A stretch of 64,000 nucleotides of DNA from Luteipulveratus flavus (GCF_029439465.1 NZ_JAROAV010000010.1:124001-188000); one strand, 5' to 3'. Positions 39,161-48,135 are shown, counted from the first letter of the stretch. A program made the numbers and translations. The notes: generated by a model from the sequence alone, not told the origin.

Positions 39161-40104
39161 GTGCACGCCTGGCCCTTCTTCAAGGTCGCCAGGTTGGACC
39201 GCATGACCTCGAAGTAGTCCTTGCCGGCGGAGGAGTCGGTGATCCCTTCGACCGGGTCGAGCACCGCCGTGGTGGCACCGGTGCTGCGGGCCACGGTCCT
39301 GGCGAACTCGGGCGAGCCGAGGGTCTCGGCGTAGATCGTACGGATGCCGTGCTGCTTGGTGTAGCGCGCGACGGCGGCGAGGTGGGCGGCGTCCGGCTCG
39401 GACTCGGGGGAGAGGCCGGCGATGGGCACCTGGTGCAGTCCGGTGCGGGCGGCGAGATAGCCGAACGCCGCGTGGCTGGTGACCAGGTTCTTCTGGGCGC
39501 AGGAGCGCAGGCCGGCGGTCAGCTCGGTCGACAGCGTGCCGAGCCGGGCGTTGAAGGACTTCAGCCCCGCGGCGTAGTCGGCCCGGTGCTCCGGGTCGGC
39601 CTTGCTCAGCCGGTCCGCGACGGCGCTCGCGACGCCCTGGTAGCGCACCGGGTCCAGCCAGAAGTGCGGGTCGGTGCCCCCGTGGTCGTGGTCGTGCGCC
39701 TCCTCGCCCTCGCCGCCGTGGTCCTCCTCGCCGACGCCCTCCTCGAGGTGCAGGTCCAGGTGAGCTGCGCCCGACACGTCGTACGCCCGGTCCCCCGCCT
39801 GGTTCCGCGCGGTCTGGTCGACGGCGCCCGAGATGCCCTTCTGGTAGACGAGCAGGTCGGCCTTGCTGACCTTCGCGACGTCCTTGGGTGACAGCTCCAG
39901 GTCGTGGGGCTCGGTGCCTGGCTTGGTGAGGTCGGTGACCGTCACGTGACTGCCGCCGATCTGCTGGACGGCCAGCTGCAGCGGGTAGAAGGAGGTCACG
40001 ACGTCCATCCCGGAGGAGGCCGACGCCTCGTCGTCGCCGCAGGCCGACAGCGCGAGGGGGGCGAGCAGGGCGGCTGCGGCGGTGGCGGCGACACGTGAGT
40101 TCAT
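39157..40104 (-). CDS. znuA: zinc ABC transporter substrate-binding lipoprotein
   Basis: 315 residues from the ATG at 40104. A lipoprotein signal ends LSAC (Cys22). The cluster A-I fold has metal ligands including His of EPHDLELSP and HFWLDP, and the His/Asp-rich loop at about residues 115-141 (HLDLHL ... AHDHDHGG) is the classic zinc-acquisition loop. Alternative starts lie 3 and 5 codons upstream inside the Zur box, so the message is probably leaderless or very short-leadered. It captures Zn2+ outside the membrane for the ZnuBC pump. Confidence 0.92.
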   Translation of the reverse strand: MNSRVAATAAAALLAPLALSACGDDEASASSGMDVVTSFYPLQLAVQQIGGSHVTVTDLTKPGTEPHDLELSPKDVAKVSKADLLVYQKGISGAVDQTARNQAGDRAYDVSGAAHLDLHLEEGVGEEDHGGEGEEAHDHDHGGTDPHFWLDPVRYQGVASAVADRLSKADPEHRADYAAGLKSFNARLGTLSTELTAGLRSCAQKNLVTSHAAFGYLAARTGLHQVPIAGLSPESEPDAAHLAAVARYTKQHGIRTIYAETLGSPEFARTVARSTGATTAVLDPVEGITDSSAGKDYFEVMRSNLATLKKGQACT

Positions 40105-40140
40105 GACAACCATTCTCAACTCAACTGAGAACGATTGTCA
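40104..40140. promoter_or_regulatory. tandem Zur-box dyad in front of znuA
   Basis: Two imperfect 15-base palindromes, TGACAACCATTCTCA (40104-40118) and TGAGAACGATTGTCA (40126-40140), each match the AT-rich Zur-type pattern and are also inverted copies of each other apart from two bases. They overlap the start codon of znuA, so Zur bound here would block both promoter and translation start. Confidence 0.75.
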
Positions 40141-40149
40141 AAAAGAGGC

Positions 40150-40485
40150 TCAGCGAGGGACGGCCGTCACCAGGGTCAGCACCGCGGTCAGCAGCAGCAG
40201 GGCGAGCCGCATCAGCCGCTCCAGGCTCCCCAGCCGCGGCCAGCTGAGGTAGAGCAGCCAGGCGACGAGCACGGTCAGGACGCCGAAGCACACCGCGCCG
40301 ACCCAGCCGCGCAGCACCGCGCCGAGCACGGCGAGCACCACGAACAGGACCAGGGGAGTGAACCGGGGCAGCCGGGCCAGCCGTTGCAGGACGGGGTGGC
40401 TCGCGTGCTCGACCCGGCTGCGTACGGCGCTCGTACGGACGGACGGCTTGGGGGCGGACGGCTGCGGCGCTGACTGCGGAGGCAC
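40150..40485 (-). CDS. small DUF6703-like membrane protein
   Basis: 111 residues: a Pro/Ser/Arg-rich cytoplasmic N-terminus of 35 residues, then HPVLQRLARLPRFTP and three hydrophobic helices. The pattern resembles DUF6703 proteins of actinobacteria, which I recognise only loosely. It lies upstream of znuA on the same strand but is separated from it by the Zur-box promoter, so it is transcribed on its own. Confidence 0.55.
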   Translation of the reverse strand: MPPQSAPQPSAPKPSVRTSAVRSRVEHASHPVLQRLARLPRFTPLVLFVVLAVLGAVLRGWVGAVCFGVLTVLVAWLLYLSWPRLGSLERLMRLALLLLTAVLTLVTAVPR

Positions 40486-40640
40486 GCGCAGAGGGTAGTC
40501 AGCCGGAGGGGCCTGACCAACTCTTGACCGCTGCGTGGCCGATCCCGGGACTCACCTTGGGCCGGTGCAGCCCGAATCACGCCTACGGTCCTGCCACCGG
40601 GGCCCGTACCCCGTGGCCCCTCGCACGCAGGAGATCAGGC

Positions 40641-41810
40641 ATGAATGCTCAGACCTCGAAGCTTGCCACTGCTGTTGCCGCTGCAGGACTGCTCGTGACC
40701 TCGTTGGCCGCCGCACCCGGCGCCGGCGCCGCGCATCATCCGGCGCCACGAAGCGTACAGGGCAGCGGGGACGCCACCGAGATGACCGCCCGGTTCTTGG
40801 CAAAGGACCGCGGCATCAGCCTCGCCGCCGCGCGCGCCCGGGTCGCCGCCGAGCCCCGCCAGACCGCCCAGGGCGCACGGATGGAGTCCGGCCTCGGATC
40901 CTCGCGCACCGGCGGCTCCTACCTGGACGGGCAGGGTCGCCTCGTCGTCACCGTGGTGAGGACCGCGGACGCCGGATCGGTCCGGTCCCAGGGTGCCGTC
41001 GCCCGCGTTGTCACGCGGTCGACCCAGCAGCTCGACGCGACCCAGCGCACCGTCCGCAGCCGCCTCGGAACCGGCTTCTCGGCGCTCGGGACCGATGTGG
41101 TCGCCAACACCGTCACGGTCACCGTCCCCGCGGCCGACGTCGCCCGGACCCGCACCGCCCTGCGCGGCCTCGGCGGTGTGAAGGTGGTCGGCACCACCGC
41201 CCGGATCAGCCCGCAGGCCAACGTCTACGGAGGGCAGCAGATCGCGTTCAACGGTTACGTGTGCTCGCTCGGCTTCAACGCCCGGCGCGGCTCGACGCCG
41301 GTCTTCATCACCGCTGGCCACTGCGGCGAGGGTTACCCCACCTTCACCCGCAACGGCATCACCCTCGGCCGGACGCAGGCGTACTCCTTCCCGGGCAACG
41401 ACTACGCGTACTCCTCGCTGACGTCCAGCTGGACCGGCGTCGGCGCGGTGGACCTGTACAACGGGTCGGTCCGCGCGGTGAAGGGGTCCTCGAACGCCGC
41501 GGTGGGCTCGGCCATCTGCAAGTCCGGTCGCACCACCGGGTGGACCTGCGGGTACGTGCGCGCCAAGAACCAGCAGGTCAACTACGGCGGCGGTGACGTC
41601 GTGTCCGGGCTGACCCGCGCCAGCGCCTGCACCGAGGGCGGTGACTCCGGCGGTCCGTGGATGGTCGGCAACTACGCCCAGGGCGTGACCAGCGGCGGGG
41701 CGATGATCAACGGCCGCTGCCTGCAGGTCTACGGGCAGGAGAACCAGACCTACTTCCAGCCGGTGGGAGAGATCCTCTCCGCGTACGGCCTGACGCTCGC
41801 CACGAGCTGA
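40641..41810 (+). CDS. secreted S1-family (streptogrisin/alpha-lytic-like) serine protease
   Basis: 389 residues. A Sec signal peptide (to about residue 30, AAPGAGA) is followed by an inhibitory pro-domain with a Pro_Al_protease-like fold to about residue 200, then the mature trypsin-like domain. The triad is His227 (ITAGHCG), Asp254 (GNDYAY) and Ser336 (GGDSGGPW). Six Cys can form three disulfides. The ATG at 40641 has a CAGGAGATC ribosome site. It is exported and self-processed; a large inverted repeat follows its stop. Confidence 0.93.
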   Translation: MNAQTSKLATAVAAAGLLVTSLAAAPGAGAAHHPAPRSVQGSGDATEMTARFLAKDRGISLAAARARVAAEPRQTAQGARMESGLGSSRTGGSYLDGQGRLVVTVVRTADAGSVRSQGAVARVVTRSTQQLDATQRTVRSRLGTGFSALGTDVVANTVTVTVPAADVARTRTALRGLGGVKVVGTTARISPQANVYGGQQIAFNGYVCSLGFNARRGSTPVFITAGHCGEGYPTFTRNGITLGRTQAYSFPGNDYAYSSLTSSWTGVGAVDLYNGSVRAVKGSSNAAVGSAICKSGRTTGWTCGYVRAKNQQVNYGGGDVVSGLTRASACTEGGDSGGPWMVGNYAQGVTSGGAMINGRCLQVYGQENQTYFQPVGEILSAYGLTLATS

Positions 41811-41830
41811 CGCCGGACCGCTCGCTCGAC

Positions 41831-41921
41831 GTCACGGCGTACGCGCGCTCCCTGTCGTCGGCAGCGGTGCCGCCCGCAGGCGGGCCGCCGACGATGACGG
41901 ATGTCACGCGTACGCCGTGAC
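41831..41921. repeat. 91-base nested inverted repeat (large hairpin)
   Basis: Outer arms of 15 bases (41831-41845 and 41907-41921) are exact reverse complements. Inside, TCGTCGGC (41855-41862) pairs with GCCGACGA (41887-41894), and GCCCGC/GCGGGC (41872-41877/41880-41885) forms the tip. It fills most of the space between the protease gene and an ABC transporter gene. It could be a terminator, or a palindromic repeat element; the structure is clear but the function is not. Confidence 0.6.
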
Positions 41922-41965
41922 GCGCGTGTGGGGTCGAGGGTCCTCGCCCGCGCCAGAGTGGCGGC

Positions 41966-42910
41966 ATGACGACAGAGGTGTCCGTGGCGACGGGCCACGA
42001 ATCAGGGGAGAGCGGCTCGGCCGCAGCGATCCGGCTGGACGGTGTGCACCGGTCCTTCGGGAGCGTGCATGCCGTCCGGGGGATCGACCTGCGGGTCGAG
42101 CCGGGGGAGATCGTGGCCTTCCTCGGACCCAACGGGGCTGGCAAGACCACGACGATCGACATGGTGCTCGGGCTCACCCGACCCGACGCGGGGGAGGTGG
42201 AGGTCTTCGGGATGGCGCCGCGCCGCGCGATCGAGCGCGGGCTGGTGTCGGCGGTGATGCAGACCGGTGGCTTGCTCAAGGACCTCACGGTCGCCGAGAC
42301 CGTCGAGCTGACCGGGTCGCTGTTCAGCCACTCCCGCACCGTGGGCGAGGTGCTGGACCGAGCCGGGATCGCCGACATCGCCAAGCAGCGGGTCGGCACC
42401 TGCTCCGGCGGCCAGCAGCAGCGGCTCCGGTTCGCGATGGCGCTGATGTCCGACCCGGCGCTGATCATCCTGGACGAGCCGACGACGGGGATGGACGTCA
42501 CCGGGCGGCGCGACTTCTGGTCGGCGATCCGGGCCGACGCAGCCCGCGGACGCACCGTGCTCTTCGCCACCCACTACCTGGAGGAGGCGGACCAGTACGC
42601 CGACCGCATCGTGCTCGTCCGCGACGGCGAGATCGTCGCGGACGGCACCGCCGCGCAGATCAAGGCCCGCAGCGCCGGCCGCACCGTACGGGCGACCGTG
42701 CCCTCGCTCGACGAGTCGGAGCTGCGGGCCGTGCCCGGCGTCCAGGGCCTGGAGCTGCGCGGGGAGTCGGTCCTGGTGCACACCACCGACTCCGACGCGG
42801 TGGCCCGCCACCTGCTCACCCGCACCGGCGCCCACGACCTCGAGATCACCGCCCACGGCCTGGAAGAGGCGTTCATCGCCCTGACCGGCCGCGACGCCGA
42901 AGGAGCCTGA
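41966..42910 (+). CDS. ABC transporter ATP-binding protein (DrrA/CcmA-like)
   Basis: 314 residues. Walker A GPNGAGKTT, signature CSGGQQQRLR and Walker B LIILDEPTTGMD are intact, followed by the ATH switch His and a C-terminal domain of about 80 residues typical of multidrug-type ATPases. It is 3 bases from an ABC-2 permease and leads an operon ending with a two-component system, which suggests a stress-inducible exporter. Substrate is unknown. Confidence 0.92.
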   Translation: MTTEVSVATGHESGESGSAAAIRLDGVHRSFGSVHAVRGIDLRVEPGEIVAFLGPNGAGKTTTIDMVLGLTRPDAGEVEVFGMAPRRAIERGLVSAVMQTGGLLKDLTVAETVELTGSLFSHSRTVGEVLDRAGIADIAKQRVGTCSGGQQQRLRFAMALMSDPALIILDEPTTGMDVTGRRDFWSAIRADAARGRTVLFATHYLEEADQYADRIVLVRDGEIVADGTAAQIKARSAGRTVRATVPSLDESELRAVPGVQGLELRGESVLVHTTDSDAVARHLLTRTGAHDLEITAHGLEEAFIALTGRDAEGA

Positions 42911-42913
42911 CCG

Positions 42914-43714
42914 ATGACGACCCTCACCCCCGAGAACCGCATCGACGCGGCGTCCCGGACCGTGCCGCCGCGGGGCGGTCTCAACGTCACCCTCCTGCGC
43001 ATCGAGCTGCGCCGGGTCCTGCGCAACCGGCGCACGATGATCTTCACCCTCCTGATGCCGGTCGCGTTCTACTTCGCCTTCGGCAACGCCGAGTACGGCG
43101 ACGACCGGCTGGGCGCCGGCAACTACGCCGCGTACTCCGTCATCTCCTTCGCGCTGTACGGCGCCATGGTCGCGACCACGTCGGCCGCCGCCTCGGTGTC
43201 GGTCGAGCGCTCGCAGGGCTGGTCCCGGCAACTGCGGCTGACCCCGCTGAGCGGCTTCGCCTACATCACGGTCAAGGTCGTCGCGGCCATGGTGCTCGGC
43301 CTGCTGCCCGTCGCGCTGGTGTACGCGGTGGGGCAGACGGGCAAGGCCGAGATGCCGGGCAGCGCCTGGATCACCTCGGCGGTGCTGGTGTGGGCGGGCG
43401 CGCTGATGTTCGCGGCGTTCGGGCTGTTCATGGGGTACCTGCTGCCCACCGAGAACGCCATGCAGGTGATCGGTCCGCTGATGGCCTTCCTGGCCTTCGG
43501 CGGTGGCATCTTCTACCCCTATCCCGCGATGGGGAGCACGATGCAGCACGTCGCCCAGCTCACGCCGATGTGGGGTGTCAGCATGATGGCCCACCTGCCG
43601 CTGACCGCCGAGGGCGTGCAGGCGTGGCAGTGGGCGCTGAACATCGTGGTCTGGCTCACGATCTTCGTCGGCGGCGCGGTGTGGCGGTTCCGCCGGGACA
43701 CCCGTCGGGTCTGA
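42914..43714 (+). CDS. ABC-2 type transporter permease
   Basis: 266 residues with six membrane helices. The N-terminus reads LLRIELRRVLRNRRTMIFTLLMPV and the later SVERSQGWSRQLRLTPLSGFAYI is the coupling loop, both usual for ABC-2 permeases. It forms the exporter with the ATPase just upstream. It is followed by the sensor kinase after 25 bases on the same strand. Confidence 0.9.
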   Translation: MTTLTPENRIDAASRTVPPRGGLNVTLLRIELRRVLRNRRTMIFTLLMPVAFYFAFGNAEYGDDRLGAGNYAAYSVISFALYGAMVATTSAAASVSVERSQGWSRQLRLTPLSGFAYITVKVVAAMVLGLLPVALVYAVGQTGKAEMPGSAWITSAVLVWAGALMFAAFGLFMGYLLPTENAMQVIGPLMAFLAFGGGIFYPYPAMGSTMQHVAQLTPMWGVSMMAHLPLTAEGVQAWQWALNIVVWLTIFVGGAVWRFRRDTRRV

Positions 43715-43739
43715 GCGCCCAGGTGCCAGAGTGGGCGCC

Positions 43740-44960
43740 ATGAGCGCCACTGATCGTCGTCCGGCATGGTTCGCGACCGTGCCGGACGACGCCGACGCGG
43801 CCGCGCCGGAGGGCGAGGAGCGCGGGATGTCGGGGCTGGTCGTCTCCGCCCTTTTCGCCGGTGTCTGGCTGGTCTTCCTCGCCACGCCGATCGCGACCGC
43901 CTGGCGGATGCCGAACCACGTCCGTGGCGCGGCGGGGGTGGCGCTCACCATCGCCTTCGGCGCCGTCTACCTGCTGCACTTCAACGCCGCCCGGACGGCG
44001 TCCTTCGGTGCTCGGCCCTCCGGCGAGGTCAACCGGCTGCGCCACCTCGCCTGGTACGCGCTGCTGGCCCTGACGGCGCTCGCCTGCACCCTGGTGGTCG
44101 GCCAGGACGGTACGGCGACCTGGGTCTTCCTGGCCGTGGCGGGCTGCTGGACCTTCCGGCTGTGGATCGCGCTCGCCGTCGGAGTGGGCCTGATCGTGGC
44201 GTACGAGCTGCTCGCCTGGCTCTACACCGGCTGGGAGCGCGACGCCTCCCTGGGCGGCTCGATCCTGCTGGCGATGATCGCCGTCTCCGGGGCCATGCTC
44301 GCCGCCCGTCGGCAGCGGGCGCTGGTCGAGGTCCGGCGCGAGAACGCCCGGCTCGCCGTCCAGGACGAGCGCAACCGGATGGCCCGCGACCTGCACGACA
44401 TCCTCGGGCACTCCCTGACCGTCATCACCGTCAAGGCCGAGCTGGCCGGCCGGCTGCTGGACGCCGACCCGGTGCGTGCTCGCGCCGAGGTCGCCGACCT
44501 CGAGCGGCTCTCGCGCGACGCGCTGTCGGACGTGCGCCGCGCCGTCGAGGGCTACCGCGAGATCTCCCTCGCCGGTGAGCTGGCGCGGGCCCGGGAGGTG
44601 CTGGCCGCCGCGGGAATCCGGGCCGAGGTGCCGCGCGCGACGGACGAGGTGTCGACCGACCTGCGCGAGATGTTCGCCTGGACGGTGCGCGAGGCCATCA
44701 CCAACATCCTGCGGCACAGCCGCGCGCAGGAGTGCACCATCACGCTCACGCCGACCAGCGTGACCGTCACGGACGACGGTCGGGGGGCCCAGGGCTCCTC
44801 CGGCGGCGGCAACGGTCTGCGCGGGCTGCGCGAGCGGGCGACCGCGGCCGGTGCGGTCCTGGTGACGCGTCAGCGTGAGCCGTCCGGCTTCGAGCTGACC
44901 GTCGCGGCGAGCGGCACCCCGACCACCAGCAGGACGACGAGGGAGACCACGCAGGCATGA
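43740..44960 (+). CDS. DesK-like (HisKA_3) sensor histidine kinase
   Basis: 406 residues from the ATG at 43740. About five membrane helices in the first 190 residues form the sensor, with no large external domain, as in DesK-type membrane-state sensors. The dimerisation helix carries DERNRMARDLHDILGHS with phospho-acceptor His219. The C-terminal ATPase region (EAITNILRHS, DDGRGAQGSSGGGNGLRGL) is complete. It overlaps the response-regulator start by four bases. Confidence 0.9.
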   Translation: MSATDRRPAWFATVPDDADAAAPEGEERGMSGLVVSALFAGVWLVFLATPIATAWRMPNHVRGAAGVALTIAFGAVYLLHFNAARTASFGARPSGEVNRLRHLAWYALLALTALACTLVVGQDGTATWVFLAVAGCWTFRLWIALAVGVGLIVAYELLAWLYTGWERDASLGGSILLAMIAVSGAMLAARRQRALVEVRRENARLAVQDERNRMARDLHDILGHSLTVITVKAELAGRLLDADPVRARAEVADLERLSRDALSDVRRAVEGYREISLAGELARAREVLAAAGIRAEVPRATDEVSTDLREMFAWTVREAITNILRHSRAQECTITLTPTSVTVTDDGRGAQGSSGGGNGLRGLRERATAAGAVLVTRQREPSGFELTVAASGTPTTSRTTRETTQA

Positions 44961-45565
44961 GCATCAAGGTGATGCTGGCGGACGACCAGGCGATGGTGCG
45001 CGGAGCACTGGCAGCGCTGCTCGACCTGGAGAACGACCTGCAGGTGGTCGGCGAGGTGGGGCGCGGTGACGAGGTGGTGCCGCAGGCGGTGCGGGCCGGG
45101 CCGGACGTGGTCCTGATGGACGTCGAGATGCCCGGTCTCGACGGCATCGCGGCGACCGCCGCCCTGAAGCAGCGGCTGCCCGCGGTGCGGGTGCTCGTCG
45201 TGACGACGTTCGGCCGGCCGGGTTACCTCCGGCGCGGCCTCCAGGCGGGCGCCGACGGCTTCGTCGTCAAGGACACACCGGCGCGCGAGCTCGCCGACGC
45301 GGTCCGGCGGGTCCACCAGGGCCTGCGCGTCGTGGACCCGGCGCTCGCGGCGGACAGCCTCATCGCCGGGGAGTCCCCGCTGACCGAGCGCGAGGCGGAG
45401 GTGCTGCGCGCGAGCCTCGACGGCGGCACCGTCGCCGACGTCGCGCGAGCGCTGTTCCTGTCCGAGGGCACCGTGCGCAACCACCTGTCCTCGGTGATCG
45501 GGAAGACCGGCGCGCGGATCCGTGCGGAGGCCGCGCGGATCGCGGTGGACAACGGCTGGCTCTGA
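44957..45565 (+). CDS. NarL/DesR-type response regulator
   Basis: 202 residues. The receiver has Asp9/Asp10 and the phospho-acceptor Asp55 (VVLMDVEMPG), with Lys in VVKDT. The C-terminal LuxR-type helix-turn-helix reads PLTEREAEVLRASLDGGTVADVARALFLSEGTVRNHLSSVI. It is coupled to the kinase by ATGA overlap, and the ABC exporter genes lie just before them, their likely target. Confidence 0.93.
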   Translation: MSIKVMLADDQAMVRGALAALLDLENDLQVVGEVGRGDEVVPQAVRAGPDVVLMDVEMPGLDGIAATAALKQRLPAVRVLVVTTFGRPGYLRRGLQAGADGFVVKDTPARELADAVRRVHQGLRVVDPALAADSLIAGESPLTEREAEVLRASLDGGTVADVARALFLSEGTVRNHLSSVIGKTGARIRAEAARIAVDNGWL

Positions 45566-45663
45566 CGCTCGACCCAGCACACCGGGCCGGTAGGCGACGT
45601 GATGCCTGGTCGATCGTCCGGGTGGATCGGGCGGATGGCGCGGGCTGCGACAATAGGCCGGTC

Positions 45664-46872
45664 ATGACCGAAGTACTCCCCGCCCCCACCCCCGTGCTGC
45701 CGCCCCTGCGCATCGGGCGCCACACCATCGACTCACCCGTGGTCCTCGCCCCGATGGCAGGCATCACCAACCGCGCGTTCCGCCGGTTGTGCCGCCAGTA
45801 CGGCGACCGCGGCCTGGCCGCCGGAGGCGCGTCCGGCGCGACCTCCCTGTACGTCAGCGAGATGATCACCTCGCGGGCGCTGGTCGAGCGCACGCCGATC
45901 TCGATGCAGCTGATCGAGCACGACCCGGACGAGAGCCCGCGGTCGATCCAGCTGTACGGCGTGGACCCCGCGACGGTGGGCAAGGCCGTACGCATGCTGG
46001 TCACCGAGGACCGCGCCGACCACATCGACCTGAACTTCGGCTGCCCCGTCCCGAAGGTCACCCGCAAGGGCGGGGGAGCGGCCCTGCCGTGGAAGACCGA
46101 GCTGTTCCGCGGCATCGTGTCGGCGGCCGTCCGTGAGGCGACCCCGTACGACGTGCCGGTCACCGTCAAGATGCGCAAGGGCATCGACCCCGATCACCTC
46201 ACCTTCCTGGAGGCCGGCCGGATCGCCGAGGGGGAGGGCGCGGCGGCCGTCGCGCTGCACGGGCGTACGGCCGCGCAGGCGTACTCCGGTCACGCCGACT
46301 GGAGCGCGATCGCCCAGCTGAAGCAGACGGTGACCAGCATCCCCGTGCTCGGCAACGGTGACATCTGGTCGGCCGAGGACGCCCTGGCGATGGTGCGCGA
46401 GACCGGCTGCGACGGCGTCGTCGTCGGACGCGGCTGCCTGGGCCGGCCGTGGCTGTTCACCGACCTCGCGGCGGCGTTCGCCGGCTCGGACGAGCGGGTC
46501 CTGCCGAGCCTGGGCGAGGTGTGCGAGACCCTGCGTCGGCACACGGTCTACCTCGCCGAGTTCCACCAGTCGGAGCAGAAGGCCTGCCGGGACATCCGCA
46601 AGCACATCGCCTGGTACCTCAAGGGCTTCCCCGCCGGCTCGCAGGTCCGCTCGTCGCTGGCGACGGTCGAGTCACTGGCGTCCCTGGACGACCTCATCGC
46701 GAGCCTCGACCTGAGCCAGCCCTGGCCGGGCGACGCCGCCGAGGGCCAGCGCGGTCGGGCGGGGTCGGAGCGGCACGTGGTCCTGCCGGACGGCTGGCTG
46801 GACTCCCAGCGGCTCGACGGTGCGGCCGCCGAGGCGGTCGCGCAGGCCGAGCTGTCCGTCTCCGGCGGCTGA
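45664..46872 (+). CDS. dusB: tRNA-dihydrouridine synthase
   Basis: 402 residues. An FMN TIM barrel with LAPMAGITNRAFRRLCRQYG, the NFGCPVPKVTRKGGGAAL substrate segment with its catalytic Cys, and the C-terminal helical tRNA-binding domain. It reduces uridines in tRNA D-loops. The ATG at 45664 is preferred; an earlier frame extension has no ribosome site. The start sits about nine bases after a -10-like CAATAG, suggesting a very short leader. It is followed 26 bases later by a convergent gene. Confidence 0.93.
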   Translation: MTEVLPAPTPVLPPLRIGRHTIDSPVVLAPMAGITNRAFRRLCRQYGDRGLAAGGASGATSLYVSEMITSRALVERTPISMQLIEHDPDESPRSIQLYGVDPATVGKAVRMLVTEDRADHIDLNFGCPVPKVTRKGGGAALPWKTELFRGIVSAAVREATPYDVPVTVKMRKGIDPDHLTFLEAGRIAEGEGAAAVALHGRTAAQAYSGHADWSAIAQLKQTVTSIPVLGNGDIWSAEDALAMVRETGCDGVVVGRGCLGRPWLFTDLAAAFAGSDERVLPSLGEVCETLRRHTVYLAEFHQSEQKACRDIRKHIAWYLKGFPAGSQVRSSLATVESLASLDDLIASLDLSQPWPGDAAEGQRGRAGSERHVVLPDGWLDSQRLDGAAAEAVAQAELSVSGG

Positions 46873-46898
46873 CGCCTCAGCGCGGGGAGCCGCAGCCC

Positions 46899-47765
46899 TC
46901 AGGCTCCGGGAGCCGGCTCCGGCGTCCCCGCGGCGACCGCGCGGTCGGGGTCGGTGATCCAGTGCGACCAGGAACCCACGTACACCGCGCTGCGGGTGCC
47001 GAGCCCGGAGGCGTCCAGCGCCAGCGCCGTGTGCATGGCCTGGACCCCGGACCCGCAGTAGACGCCGACCTCGCAGTGAGGCGTGACACCGCGTGAGGTG
47101 AAGCGCATCGCCAGGTCGTCCGCGGGCAGGAACCGGCCGTCCTCCTGCAGGTTGGCCAGGGCGGGTGCACTGACCGCACCCGGGATGTGGCCGGCGACCG
47201 GGTCGATCGTCTCGTTCTCACCGCGGAAGCGGTCGGCCGGCCGGGCGTCCAGCAGCACGGCGCGGTCGGCGTACTCGGCCGCGCCGTCGGCGTCCAGCAC
47301 GTCCCGGCCCGGCGGGGTGGCGACGAAGTTGCCCGGACGCGGTCGCACCGCCTCGTCGCTCACCGGCAGCCCGAGGGCACTCCAGCGCCCGAAGCCGCCG
47401 TCGAGCACCTGGACCCGCTCGTGCGCGCAGTACTCCAGCAGCCACCAGCACCGGCTGGCGGCCAGGGAGCTCGAGCGGTCGTAGACCACGACGGGGCTCT
47501 CGTTGTCGACCCCCGCGGCGCGCATGGCCGCCTGGAACACCGCGATGTCCGGCATCGGGTGCCGGCCGCCGTCGCCCGGCTGCGCGGACAGGGCCTCCTC
47601 GAAGTCCACCCACGCGGCGCCCGGCAGGTGGGCCGCGTCGTACAGCGGCCGCTGGGATGGTGCGCCGAGCTGCCAGCTGACATCGAGCACGACCAGCGGC
47701 TCGCCGTCGTCCATCCGGGTCGCCAGCTGCTCGGCCGACACGAGCGGGCTGCAGGGTCGCGTCAT
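46899..47765 (-). CDS. sseA: thiosulfate/3-mercaptopyruvate sulfurtransferase (tandem rhodanese)
   Basis: 288 residues with two rhodanese domains. The C-terminal domain has the active loop CGSGVQA with catalytic Cys237, and the inactive N-terminal domain retains VVVYDRSSSLAASRCWWLL. The N-terminal linker GAAWVDFEEALS is typical. It transfers sulfane sulfur to cyanide or thiols. The ATG at 47765 is chosen because the conserved domain begins right after it; the frame is open far upstream without coding signal. It is convergent with dusB. Confidence 0.9.
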   Translation of the reverse strand: MTRPCSPLVSAEQLATRMDDGEPLVVLDVSWQLGAPSQRPLYDAAHLPGAAWVDFEEALSAQPGDGGRHPMPDIAVFQAAMRAAGVDNESPVVVYDRSSSLAASRCWWLLEYCAHERVQVLDGGFGRWSALGLPVSDEAVRPRPGNFVATPPGRDVLDADGAAEYADRAVLLDARPADRFRGENETIDPVAGHIPGAVSAPALANLQEDGRFLPADDLAMRFTSRGVTPHCEVGVYCGSGVQAMHTALALDASGLGTRSAVYVGSWSHWITDPDRAVAAGTPEPAPGA

Positions 47766-47858
47766 GCGTCGATCGTAGGCGCGGGGCAGCCGCAGCGGGA
47801 GGGCCGAGCAGCGGGCCGCCACCTGCCCGTTTCCGGCCGGTTGTGCCAGGCTGCAGAC

Positions 47859-48134
47859 ATGTGCCGGAACATTCGTCCGCTGAACAACTTCGCTCCCCCT
47901 GCGACCGACGACGAGGTGCACGACGCCGCGCTGCAGTACGTCCGCAAGATCAGCGGCGCCACCAAGCCCTCGCAGGCCAATCAGGAGGCGTTCGACCGGG
48001 CCGTCGCGGCGGTCACCGCGGCGACGCGCGAGCTGGTCGACTCCCTGGTCAGCGCGGCGCCGCCGAAGGACCGTGAGGTCGAGGCGGCCAAGCGGCGCGC
48101 GCGCTCCGCCGAGCGCTACCAGAACGCCGGCTGA
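47859..48134 (+). CDS. DUF2277 family protein
   Basis: 91 residues. The family start MCRNIRPLNNFAPPAT and the VRKISGATKPSQANQEAFDRAV segment are diagnostic of DUF2277. It is a small helical protein of unknown function found in many actinobacteria. It starts at ATG 47859, divergent from sseA, and is followed one base later by the DUF3806-like gene, with which it is likely co-expressed. Confidence 0.88.
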   Translation: MCRNIRPLNNFAPPATDDEVHDAALQYVRKISGATKPSQANQEAFDRAVAAVTAATRELVDSLVSAAPPKDREVEAAKRRARSAERYQNAG

Positions 48135-48135
48135 C

